A DNA stretch of 6,067 nt from assembly GCA_030673265.1 (NCBI GenBank), contig DAOVJK010000195.1, forward strand, positions 1 through 6,067, given 5' to 3'. This DNA is from Pseudomonadota bacterium (GTDB taxonomy: Bacteria; Desulfobacterota; Desulfobulbia; Desulfobulbales; JAGXFP01). The notes under the pieces are model-generated. The model ran no database searches and was not told the origin of the DNA. It was given only the letters and a program-made list of their open reading frames with translations. Within the stretch, counting starts at the first letter, position 1; the number at the start of each line of letters is the position of its first letter. The position numbers and the translations under genes were made by a program. Below are positions 1-6,067 of this stretch, piece after piece.

Positions 1-42
1 AAGCAAATAACTCCCAGACAGCAGGCCCCGGATAATAGATGA
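1..42 (+). CDS. possible 3' end of an upstream gene (partial)
   Basis: The frame beginning at base 1 is open and ends at TGA 40-42. This would give an ATGA overlap with the ATG of the kinase gene, an arrangement typical of translationally coupled operon genes. The 13 visible residues (KQITPRQQAPDNR) are too few to identify a family. The frame starting at base 3 is also open and ends at TAA 33-35, three bases before the kinase start, so even the frame of a putative upstream gene is ambiguous. The case rests only on short open frames at the window edge. Confidence 0.3.
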   Translation, partial: KQITPRQQAPDNR

Positions 43-2582
43 AAAAGAAGCTCCTGATAATACCCAACTGGCTACTTGGCCTGATAATCACCATCCCCTT
101 GCTGGTAGGCATGCTCAGTGAATACCCCCCCCTCCACGCTCTGGACCTGAAGGCATATGATCTATTAACAATGCTGCGCCAGCGCGATCTGCCAAGTCCG
201 GTTGTTATCGTCGAAATTGACAGAAAAAGTATCGATGAAATCGGGCCATGGCCATGGCCCCGGTCATACATGGCGGATATTGTCAGTATAATTTCCGAAG
301 CCAGGGCCAAGGCAATTGGGCTTAATATCCTGTATCAGGGTAAGAGACTGAACCCGGCCCTGCAGGAAATAAGAAAGATAAGAAGGTCCCTTGCCAATAT
401 TCCGGGCAGCGATGGCAACATTGCCAGGGCCAATGATCTCTTAGGCAAAATAAGTAAAAAAATCGACTACGACTCCCTTTTGATCTCAGCGGTCAAGCCC
501 GCCCAGAACGTTGTCTTATCGATGCAATTTTCCTGGTTGTTTACAAAATCACAGCCAGCGGAGGTACCTGGCTGGCTCACTAAAAACAATATTGAGCAGA
601 AGCAAAGCCCCCTGACCAGCGAACAACTGATTCGTGAACTGCAAAACCCTCTACTGGCACTCAAAGATGTTCGCCAGCCAACAAGCATGCGGGTGCCTTT
701 CGACGATCTTGCCGCAGTAGCGGGCCGCTATGGTCACATAAACCATCAACCAGACTCTGACGGGGCCATCCGTCAGGAAAGCCTTATCATCAACTACCAA
801 AACCAGTTATTCCCATCGCTTGCCCTGCAGATGGCCATGGCCTACGATGACCATAAATTTTCAGATATCAAGCTTATCCGCGACCACAATATCAATAAGG
901 CTATTCAGTACTCCAAAAAACGTCTAGCGACGTCGCACGACTTCAAGATGCTGATCGACTATAACGACAGTCCATTTGTGATTTCCCGTTTGTCGTTCAG
1001 CGATGTCCTGAACGACAAAATAACCAAAGGAACCCTTGAAGACAAACTGGTGCTGATCGGCATTACTGATCCGGATTTGACCCGGATATACAAAACCCCC
1101 ATCGGTTTGGATAAATCAGGGGTTGAAATCACCGCTGAGACCGTAGAAAATATTGTCAACAACAGCTTCATCCAGAGACCGAGCTGGGCCTGGTTTCTGG
1201 AATGTCTGGTCTTGCTCTATTTCGGCATAATCCTCTTGTATATAAATGATCGCCTCAATGCATCAACCAGCTTGATGATCCTGGGAACTTTTCTCTGTGG
1301 CTGGTTGGGGCTGACTGCTTTTTTGTTCATCAATAACGGTCTGTGGTTCTATATTGCCCCACACACTTTGGCCATCTGCTTAGGATTTGGCCTGCAGAGA
1401 CTTAATCACCTGCAGGCCGCCTCCGGTAAAAAAGTAGATGAACATACCGAAATGAACAAAATGCTTGGCCTGTCGTTTCAGGCTCAGGGCTTGCTTGATA
1501 TGGCCTTTGACAGTTTCAGGAAGTGCTCCCTGAACGATGGCGCTGTTAAAGAGGCCCTCTATAATCTGGCCCTGGATTTTGAACGTAAGCGAATGTTCAA
1601 TAAAGCCATCTCCGTTTACGAGTACCTGCTTAAAGGCGGCAAACATAAAGATGCACATGATCGCATCTGGCGACTCCGTCGGGCGGAATCCAAGACAATA
1701 GGCGGCGCGAGGAATAGCGAGCGCCTGGAAAACACGATCATATCCAATAACGACACTCAAACCAGGCCGACATTGGGCCGGTATGAGGTAATTAAGGAGA
1801 TCGGCAAAGGTGCCATCGGTACGGTCTATCTAGGCAGAGACCCCAAAATCAACCGAAAGGTCGCGATCAAAACTCTGCGCTACGACCAGGTTGACGATGC
1901 ACAACTGGCCGAAGTCAAAGAGCGCTTCTTCCGTGAAGCAGAGGCCGCCGGTCGCCTTAGCCACCCCAACATTGTTACTATTTACGATGCGGGGGAAGAC
2001 TATGACATCACCTATATGGCTATGGAATATCTGGATGGTCACGACCTGGCCCGCCATTGTAAAAAGAACAATCTGATGCCGATAAAAGTTGTTCTCAATA
2101 TTATCGTCAGGGTCGCTTTTGCCCTGGATTATGCCCATAAATACAAAGTCGTGCACCGGGATATTAAACCGGCGAACATCATGCTAACCGAGAAAGGGCA
2201 TGTCAAAGTTACCGACTTCGGGATAGCCAGAATTACCAGCTCCGAAAGCACCCAAACCGGGGTAATCCTCGGCACCCCTAATTACATGTCCCCAGAGCAG
2301 GTTCTCGGCAGAAAGCTTGACGGTCGCTCCGACATTTTTTCACTGGGAGCAGTCTTTTATGAACTGCTGACCGGCGAAAAGCCCTTTAAAAGTACTAATA
2401 TCGGCAATCTCATGCATAATATTGCCAGTGCCAAATTTAAACCAGTCTGTGAACTACGGCCGGACATACCTCCATGTTGCGACACCTTAATCCGCAAAAT
2501 GATGACCAAGAGCCGCACCAAACGGTTTAGCACTGCCGGCGAGGTAGTCATTGAAGCACAACAATGTTTAGGAAGTCTGTGA
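39..2582 (+). CDS. CHASE2-domain transmembrane serine/threonine protein kinase
   Basis: An 847-residue sensor kinase of the inner membrane. Residues 6-26 form a signal-anchor helix. Residues about 35-380 match the CHASE2 extracytoplasmic sensor: VVIVEID, the WPWPR motif at 71-75, PDSDG at 238-242, KLVLIG at 336-341 and the TP...GVEI region near 353-364. Hydrophobic helices follow at about 384-402, 410-431 and 433-452. Residues about 476-540 look like two TPR-like helical hairpins. The kinase domain spans about 582-840 and is complete: glycine loop GKGAIG (589-594), Lys611, alpha-C Glu633, HRD with Asp708, Lys710 and Asn713, DFG at 726-728, GTPNYMSPE (745-753) and Arg829. The activation loop is rich in Ser and Thr (733-746), as expected if it autophosphorylates. 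The ligand and substrates cannot be read from the sequence. The ATG at 39 places the signal anchor correctly, but its ribosome site (GGA at 30-32) is weak, in keeping with possible coupling to an upstream gene. The PP2C phosphatase 60 bases downstream is probably its antagonist. Confidence 0.95.
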   Translation: MKKKLLIIPNWLLGLIITIPLLVGMLSEYPPLHALDLKAYDLLTMLRQRDLPSPVVIVEIDRKSIDEIGPWPWPRSYMADIVSIISEARAKAIGLNILYQGKRLNPALQEIRKIRRSLANIPGSDGNIARANDLLGKISKKIDYDSLLISAVKPAQNVVLSMQFSWLFTKSQPAEVPGWLTKNNIEQKQSPLTSEQLIRELQNPLLALKDVRQPTSMRVPFDDLAAVAGRYGHINHQPDSDGAIRQESLIINYQNQLFPSLALQMAMAYDDHKFSDIKLIRDHNINKAIQYSKKRLATSHDFKMLIDYNDSPFVISRLSFSDVLNDKITKGTLEDKLVLIGITDPDLTRIYKTPIGLDKSGVEITAETVENIVNNSFIQRPSWAWFLECLVLLYFGIILLYINDRLNASTSLMILGTFLCGWLGLTAFLFINNGLWFYIAPHTLAICLGFGLQRLNHLQAASGKKVDEHTEMNKMLGLSFQAQGLLDMAFDSFRKCSLNDGAVKEALYNLALDFERKRMFNKAISVYEYLLKGGKHKDAHDRIWRLRRAESKTIGGARNSERLENTIISNNDTQTRPTLGRYEVIKEIGKGAIGTVYLGRDPKINRKVAIKTLRYDQVDDAQLAEVKERFFREAEAAGRLSHPNIVTIYDAGEDYDITYMAMEYLDGHDLARHCKKNNLMPIKVVLNIIVRVAFALDYAHKYKVVHRDIKPANIMLTEKGHVKVTDFGIARITSSESTQTGVILGTPNYMSPEQVLGRKLDGRSDIFSLGAVFYELLTGEKPFKSTNIGNLMHNIASAKFKPVCELRPDIPPCCDTLIRKMMTKSRTKRFSTAGEVVIEAQQCLGSL

Positions 2583-2629
2583 ACAACAAACCCGCCGCCC
2601 ATGTTTTGATCGAAATAGATAATATCATC

Positions 2630-2634
2630 GGGAG
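2630..2634 (+). promoter_or_regulatory. ribosome binding site of the PP2C gene
   Basis: GGGAG lies 8 bases before TTG 2643. This spacing supports the non-ATG start. The next in-frame ATG (2679, residue 13) would remove the first beta strand of the PP2C fold. Confidence 0.7.
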
Positions 2635-2642
2635 TTGACCAG

Positions 2643-3407
2643 TTGAAGTTCAAAGTGTTCGGCCAAACAGATCCAGGCATGAAGCGCAGCAAAAATGAGG
2701 ACAGCTTCGGCATCGATCAGCAACTTGGCCTTTTTGTTGTGGCGGACGGCATGGGCGGCCATGCTGCCGGAGAAATTGCCAGCAAAATGGCCATCGATGT
2801 AATTACGGATTACGTCAAACGCACAGTCTCAACCAACGAGCCATACCTGACCGGATTCAACAGCAGATATTCCAGAACCGGCAATCGCCTTAGTTCTGCC
2901 GTCATCCTGGCAAACCAGCTGATCTCGGATTCAGCCACCAATCGCGAAGATTGGCAGGGGATGGGCACCACTCTGGTCGCCGCCTGGCTACCCGACCCGG
3001 ATGCTCCCCTGCTGTCTATTGCCCATGTTGGTGACAGCAGGGCCTACCTGCTTCGCTATGGCGAACTGAAGCAGCTCACTACAGACCATTCGCTGGTGGA
3101 GGAACAGGTAAAGAGTGGCCTTATCAGCAAGGAAGAAGCCGCGTCATCTTCAATCAGAAACATGATAACCAGGGCTCTGGGTTTCAGGGAGAGAGTTCAT
3201 GCCGATGTTACCGAGACCGAGCTGGAGCCCGGCGACAAATTACTCCTCTGTTCAGACGGATTAAACACCATGTTGACCGACAAACAGATCCGTGCCATCC
3301 TCAAATTAACCGGCAGTCTGGAAAACACCTGCCAACAGCTGATCAGCGCTGCCAACGACAAAGGCGGCAAAGACAATATTACCGTCATCATCGCCAGCTT
3401 CCTGTAA
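2643..3407 (+). CDS. PP2C-type (PPM family) serine/threonine protein phosphatase
   Basis: A 254-residue soluble metal-dependent protein phosphatase, the usual size for the bacterial Stp/PrpC type, expected to remove phosphate from Ser and Thr residues in the cytoplasm. The family motifs appear in order: RSKNED (15-20), the metal ligand Asp35 in VADGMGGH (33-40), GMGTT (106-110), HVGDSRAY (128-135), TDHSLV (147-152), a second metal ligand Asp205 in CSDG (203-206), and GGKDNITV (241-248) with Asp244. No transmembrane segment or extra domain is present, so this is a minimal catalytic unit. Translation starts at TTG, supported by a good ribosome site and by conservation of the residues before RSKNED. 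It lies 60 bases after the kinase gene on the same strand, with no terminator seen between, and probably shares its transcript. Pairing of a PP2C phosphatase with a Hanks-type kinase is a common bacterial arrangement; that the two act on the same proteins is inferred. Confidence 0.96.
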   Translation: MKFKVFGQTDPGMKRSKNEDSFGIDQQLGLFVVADGMGGHAAGEIASKMAIDVITDYVKRTVSTNEPYLTGFNSRYSRTGNRLSSAVILANQLISDSATNREDWQGMGTTLVAAWLPDPDAPLLSIAHVGDSRAYLLRYGELKQLTTDHSLVEEQVKSGLISKEEAASSSIRNMITRALGFRERVHADVTETELEPGDKLLLCSDGLNTMLTDKQIRAILKLTGSLENTCQQLISAANDKGGKDNITVIIASFL

Positions 3408-3425
3408 AACCGCCATTACCGCCCC
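3408..3425. other. 18-base gap between convergent genes
   Basis: The stop codons of the phosphatase (+) and nadD (-) are separated by only 18 bases. I see no GC-rich hairpin followed by a T run on either strand here or just inside either gene. Termination is therefore either Rho-dependent or the two transcripts overlap into the opposing genes. Confidence 0.7.
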
Positions 3426-4133
3426 TTACGAATCATCTCCGCCAAAAAGATCATGGGCCTCTATGTATTCAGCCACTGCGGGAGAAATCAAGCCGTCCAT
3501 AGAGCCGCCAGACCCGGCTTTTTCGCGAACGTCAGTGGAAGAAATAGCAATGGGCGGCATATTAACAGGATAGATCCGGCCCAAACGGTCAGAGGCGGCC
3601 CAGCATGATCTGCCGGCATCAAATGAGTAATGGCCAAACCTGTCGATCAGCGTACCAATCAGACCCAGGGGATACTCAGGACGAGCTACAACTACAAGAT
3701 CAGCATAATCAAGCAATTGCTGACCTTTTTCCCAGGTATCGAGTTCAACAAAGGTATCCATACCAATAATAAAAAACAATTGGACTCCCGGATCCAGGAA
3801 CCCCCGCAACTCTTTAAGGGTATCAATAGAATAAGAGGGCCCGGTTCTTTGCAGCTCAATATTTGATACAAAAAAGCGGGGCTTGTCGAGAACAGCGATG
3901 TTTACCATGGCCGAGCGGTGCTGAAAAGAAGTTAGCTTGACATGCCCCTTATGGGGAGGGCGGGCAGCTGGGATGAACAGAATTGAATCAAGTTCGAGAA
4001 CATCCAGGACATAATCCGCCAAGCTCAAATGACCGTTATGGATCGGATCAAAAGTGCCACCCAACAGACCAATCCGTCGGCCCCACTGTTTAATCACATC
4101 GCCATCATCCGTCTTTATCTCGGCCATATTCAT
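3426..4133 (-). CDS. nadD: nicotinate-nucleotide adenylyltransferase
   Basis: NadD transfers AMP from ATP to nicotinate mononucleotide, giving deamido-NAD, in the NAD synthesis pathway of the cytoplasm. The 235-residue product has the nucleotidylyltransferase signature GGTFDPIHNGHL (25-36), whose two histidines (32, 35) form the HxGH ATP-binding motif. PPHKG (59-63), SYSIDTL (100-106), IIGMDTF (122-128, usually IIGAD in relatives) with the following LDTW, and ISSTDVRE (197-204) complete the family pattern. The frame stays open for 65 codons upstream, into proA, but that extension resembles nothing I recognise. ATG 4133 is the first start close to the conserved core, with a weak AGGA 12 bases before it; ATG 4127, two codons later, is equally possible. 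Either start gives about 20 residues before the first beta strand, slightly longer than typical NadD. It lies downstream of proA on the same strand and probably shares its transcript. The gene that often follows, rsfS, is absent. Confidence 0.95.
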   Translation of the reverse strand: MNMAEIKTDDGDVIKQWGRRIGLLGGTFDPIHNGHLSLADYVLDVLELDSILFIPAARPPHKGHVKLTSFQHRSAMVNIAVLDKPRFFVSNIELQRTGPSYSIDTLKELRGFLDPGVQLFFIIGMDTFVELDTWEKGQQLLDYADLVVVARPEYPLGLIGTLIDRFGHYSFDAGRSCWAASDRLGRIYPVNMPPIAISSTDVREKAGSGGSMDGLISPAVAEYIEAHDLFGGDDS

Positions 4134-4296
4134 ATAGCGGCACGATCCTGTATTACTGAATGGCAAACTGCCCGGCTTTACGCCACAAAGACACCGGCAG
4201 ACAGAGCCTTTTAAGGGGACAAGAGGGGTTAATAAAGCCAAAGCAGCGCTGGTTAAACGCCCCACTTTCGGCAAGAAGTACAGGGTCCACGGGCAA
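4134..4296 (-). other. proA-nadD spacer
   Basis: These 163 bases separate the proA stop from the preferred nadD start. On the minus strand they are open in the nadD frame, but the translated residues include an odd cysteine-rich patch (CRCLCG) and no known motif. I see no terminator and no convincing promoter; a TAATAC at -10-like spacing lacks a partner at -35. The only small structure is GGCA-AAC-TGCC near 4161-4171, too short to support a call. Confidence 0.5.
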
Positions 4297-5553
4297 TTAA
4301 CTCCGTACCTGCCCCTCACCATAGACAATGTATTTAAGGGCGGTTAGTTCCTTAAGACCCATAGGGCCATAGGCATGAAGCTTGGTAGTGCTTATTCCTA
4401 TTTCAGCGCCAAGACCAAACTGCCCCCCGTCATTAAAGCGAGTAGAGGCGTTGATCATTACGGCCGAAGCATCGACCTCCTTCAAGAAACGTTGGGAGTT
4501 GCGGTAGCTTTCGGTAACAATGACTTCGGTATGTTGGGAGCCATATTCGACGATGTGATCCATGGCCCCATCAAGATCATCGACCACCCGGACCGCCAGG
4601 ATCAGATCCAGAAATTCCTTACCCCAATCATCATTCCGGGCCGGTTTAGTACCAGACAAAATCCGACAGGTCTCCTCACAACCCCGCAACTCAACCCCGA
4701 CCTCAGTCAAGGCCTTAGCTACCACCGGCAGAAAACTGTCGGCAATATTACGATGGACAAGCAGGGTTTCCAGGGCATTACATACCCCGGGCCGCTGGGT
4801 CTTACTATTCATGATCAGGTCAACCGCCATCTGTTGCTCGGCGCTGTCATCAACAAAGAGATGACAAACTCCCTTATAGTGCTTGAGAACCGGAATCCGG
4901 GAATTCTCCGAGACGAACCGAATCAGACCCTCTCCGCCACGGGGGATAATCAGGTCGACATACTCCTCCAAGGTCAACATTACGTTAATAGCTTCACGGT
5001 CGGTAACCGGCACGACCTGCACAGCGGCCGGATCAATACCTGCTGCCGCCATCGCCCCTTGGAGGACCTTGGCAAGAGCCAGATTTGAATGAATGGCCTC
5101 GGAACCGCCCCGCAGAAACACGCTATTACCGGCCTTAATACAAAGTGCTGCCGCATCTACAGTAACGTTGGGTCGCGACTCATAGATAATTCCAATCACA
5201 CCCAGGGGAATCCGCATCTTGCCCACCATGATGCCGTTGGGACGCTTGGCCATTTCAGCAACCTCACCAACCGGATCCGGCAACACCGCAACTTCATGGA
5301 GCCCTCCGACCATGGCGTCGATGACCTTGTCGGATAGTTCCAGACGGTCCAGCATGGCCGCCGACAGCCCCTTGGCCCGACCGGCCTCAAGATCCTTCTG
5401 GTTCTCCTGCTTTATAAAATCAGCCTTTGCCAGGAGACCATCAGCCATCGCCAGCAATAGTCTATTTTTAACATCGGTTGATAATGCCGCCATTTCCCGG
5501 GCTGCACGACGTGCCTGAACAGCCATTTCGGTAATTTGTTGTTTAATCGCCAT
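4297..5553 (-). CDS. proA: gamma-glutamyl phosphate reductase (glutamate-5-semialdehyde dehydrogenase)
   Basis: ProA reduces gamma-glutamyl phosphate with NADPH to glutamate-5-semialdehyde, the second step of proline synthesis from glutamate. The 418-residue product is full length for the family (about 415-420 residues) and has the aldehyde dehydrogenase fold. Visible hallmarks are IGIIYESRPNV (120-130), LRGGSEA (147-153), IIPRGG (202-207), the catalytic Cys258 in QRPGVCNALE, the ProA signature from Val324 to Ile345 including YGSQHTEVI (337-345), and the C-terminal FGLGAEIGIS (379-388) and GPMGL (396-400). ATG 5553 is preceded by GAGGG at 5558-5562, and the N terminus aligns with the normal start of the family. 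It is the first gene of a probable proA-nadD transcript. ProB, its pathway partner and commonly its upstream neighbour, is not within the 514 bases upstream, so proA appears to have its own promoter. Confidence 0.98.
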   Translation of the reverse strand: MAIKQQITEMAVQARRAAREMAALSTDVKNRLLLAMADGLLAKADFIKQENQKDLEAGRAKGLSAAMLDRLELSDKVIDAMVGGLHEVAVLPDPVGEVAEMAKRPNGIMVGKMRIPLGVIGIIYESRPNVTVDAAALCIKAGNSVFLRGGSEAIHSNLALAKVLQGAMAAAGIDPAAVQVVPVTDREAINVMLTLEEYVDLIIPRGGEGLIRFVSENSRIPVLKHYKGVCHLFVDDSAEQQMAVDLIMNSKTQRPGVCNALETLLVHRNIADSFLPVVAKALTEVGVELRGCEETCRILSGTKPARNDDWGKEFLDLILAVRVVDDLDGAMDHIVEYGSQHTEVIVTESYRNSQRFLKEVDASAVMINASTRFNDGGQFGLGAEIGISTTKLHAYGPMGLKELTALKYIVYGEGQVRS

Positions 5554-5557
5554 TTTT

Positions 5558-5562
5558 CCCTC
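5558..5562 (-). promoter_or_regulatory. ribosome binding site of proA
   Basis: On the minus strand GAGGG precedes ATG 5553, separated by AAAA. This is slightly tight spacing, but it is the only purine-rich match and it fixes the start. Confidence 0.7.
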
Positions 5563-5608
5563 AAAAAAGCTATTTTAAAAGATTATTGCCAACCATTAAC
5601 CAAGATTA

Positions 5609-5636
5609 ATTCTAACATACGCCTGTAAAATTTAAA
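5609..5636 (-). promoter_or_regulatory. candidate sigma-70-type promoter for proA-nadD
   Basis: On the minus strand, TTTAAA (5631-5636, 4 of 6 to the -35 consensus) is followed after 16 bases by TAGAAT (5609-5614, 5 of 6 to the -10 consensus). A TG one base upstream makes it an extended -10. Transcription would begin near 5602, leaving a leader of about 50 AT-rich bases before proA. No operator palindrome is obvious. The region is AT-rich, so chance matches are possible. Confidence 0.45.
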
Positions 5637-5796
5637 GAGCAAGATTTGTTGATAGAAGAACCAAAAAGCCGCCACCTTCTTGGAAAAAGGCAAATGCCAC
5701 AGCCAAGATACATGATGAGCACAGAGAGACTTTAGACAAAGAGAAGAAGTGGAATCAGGAAAAGACCAAGGCGAAACACCAAATATTCTAACACAC
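5637..5796. other. intergenic DNA without a recognisable gene
   Basis: No open frame longer than about 30 codons with a plausible start is present on either strand. The stretch from about 5688 to 5760 is purine-rich on the plus strand, with GCACAGAG and ACAAAGAGAAGAAG words. It recalls low-complexity intergenic sequences scattered in many environmental bacterial genomes. That resemblance is from memory and has not been tested. Nothing else was identified. Confidence 0.4.
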
Positions 5797-5812
5797 TAGC
5801 CCGCATATTTCA
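5797..5812 (+). repeat. left terminal inverted repeat
   Basis: TAGCCCGCATATTTCA is the exact reverse complement of 6044-6059. Bases 5815-5817 (AGT) extend the pairing after two mismatches. Confidence 0.8.
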
Positions 5813-5846
5813 CCAGTCGAGATGCCGGATAGGCAAAGTATGATGT

Positions 5847-5873
5847 TTTCAGCTATACTTTAGTATGCTGAAA
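5847..5873 (+). repeat. hairpin inside the MITE-like element
   Basis: TTTCAGC (5847-5853) pairs with GCTGAAA (5867-5873), and ATACT (5855-5859) pairs with AGTAT (5862-5866). There is a single bulged T at 5854 and TT at the tip. This gives a 12-pair stem. No T run follows, so it is not a typical intrinsic terminator. It may be a recombination or RNA-fold feature of the element. Confidence 0.55.
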
Positions 5874-6043
5874 GGCTTATACAGCAGACTATACGGATAT
5901 ATCGGCTGGCCCGCAGGGTGAGTAGTTTTGAAAAACAAACCATGTATTTCATTTGCTACAAACTGTGACCTTGATATTCCACGGCAAGCCAAAGGTTTAA
6001 CACACAAGTACAATCAGTTAAAATGACTTTTCAAAAATACTCA

Positions 6044-6059
6044 TGAAATATGCGGGCTA
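6044..6059 (-). repeat. right terminal inverted repeat
   Basis: TGAAATATGCGGGCTA matches the left repeat at 5797-5812 on the opposite strand without mismatch. Only eight bases of the window lie beyond it. Confidence 0.8.
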
Positions 6060-6067
6060 AACTACCA

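Larger units (their letters stand above)
5797..6059. mobile_element. MITE-like element or internally deleted insertion sequence, 263 bp
   Basis: The segment is bounded by perfect 16-bp inverted repeats, TAGCCCGCATATTTCA at 5797-5812 and its reverse complement at 6044-6059. After a two-base mismatch the match continues for three more bases (19 of 21). Both ends carry TA at the outer edge, so the unit could be a 259-bp element flanked by a TA target duplication; no longer direct duplication is visible in the flanks. The interior has no transposase frame; the longest starts I checked give fewer than 20 codons. Size, paired ends and lack of coding capacity fit a miniature inverted-repeat element moved by a transposase elsewhere in the genome. 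I cannot assign the family. An alternative is a large cruciform or RNA-forming regulatory repeat. Confidence 0.65.

Noticed and set aside
243..260. Perfect 18-bp palindrome GGGCCATGGCCATGGCCC
   Set aside because: It lies within the CHASE2 coding region and encodes the conserved GPWPWP segment. The repeated Trp-Pro codons and their neighbours produce the symmetry, so an operator or recombination site is not needed to explain it.
1380..2156. Two minus-strand open frames of 108 and 126 codons within the kinase gene
   Set aside because: Both are antisense to clearly coding kinase and TPR-like sequence, with no ribosome site or family resemblance.
4134..4328. Long form of nadD (300 residues) starting at ATG 4328
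   Set aside because: The added 65 residues overlap the end of proA, contain no recognisable motif and make the protein far longer than usual NadD. ATG 4133 or 4127 fits the family better.
4375..5088. 237-codon open frame on the plus strand inside proA
   Set aside because: It is antisense to the well-conserved proA coding sequence and has no known motif. It is explained as a shadow of proA codon usage.
5823..5836. TGCCGGATAGGCAA, resembling an enterobacterial REP core
   Set aside because: There is only a short match and no paired inverted copy, and the genomic context is not enterobacterial.
5865..5921. 18-codon open frame (MLKGLYSRLYGYIGWPAG)
   Set aside because: It is too short, starts inside a hairpin stem and has no ribosome site. 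It may be a remnant but cannot be supported as a gene.
5789..6005. Direct repeat TAACACAC at 5789-5796 and 5998-6005, considered as a target-site duplication
   Set aside because: The second copy lies inside the right part of the inverted-repeat element and not at its outer edge. It therefore cannot be the target duplication, and is probably chance in AT-rich DNA.

Overview
The window carries four complete protein genes in two convergent pairs, followed by about 0.5 kb of non-coding DNA. Moderate GC, the proA-nadD gene order, and a CHASE2-type membrane Ser/Thr kinase together suggest a Gram-negative bacterium, most likely in the former Deltaproteobacteria (Desulfobacterota). That placement is inferred from gene content and has not been tested by a search.

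Positions 39-3407 (+ strand) hold a signalling pair. The first gene encodes an 847-residue transmembrane Ser/Thr kinase. It has an extracytoplasmic CHASE2 sensor, a cluster of membrane helices, a TPR-like helical linker and a complete Hanks-type kinase domain at the C terminus. Sixty bases downstream is a 254-residue PP2C-type phosphatase with its metal-binding motifs intact and a TTG start. The likely scheme is that CHASE2 senses something outside the cytoplasm, the kinase phosphorylates itself and its targets, and the phosphatase reverses this. The first 42 bases may be the 3' end of one more gene in the same operon.

Positions 3426-5553 (- strand) hold two housekeeping genes transcribed toward the signalling pair: proA (proline synthesis) and, downstream of it, nadD (NAD synthesis). 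They are separated by about 160 bases with no recognisable gene. The two operons meet tail to tail with only 18 bases between stop codons and no visible intrinsic terminator. In many related genomes proA-nadD lies in a longer block with obgE-proB upstream and rsfS downstream. Here rsfS does not follow nadD, and no proB lies within the 514 bases upstream of proA.

Positions 5554-6067 contain the proA leader with a plausible promoter, an AT-rich stretch with no gene, and the most interesting object in the window. This is a 263-bp non-coding segment (5797-6059) bounded by perfect 16-bp inverted repeats that end in TA, with an internal hairpin. It looks like a MITE or an internally deleted insertion sequence. 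I saw no CRISPR array, tRNA, rRNA or intact transposase. I found no convincing wholly new biological system; the kinase/phosphatase pair and the MITE-like element are the best leads.
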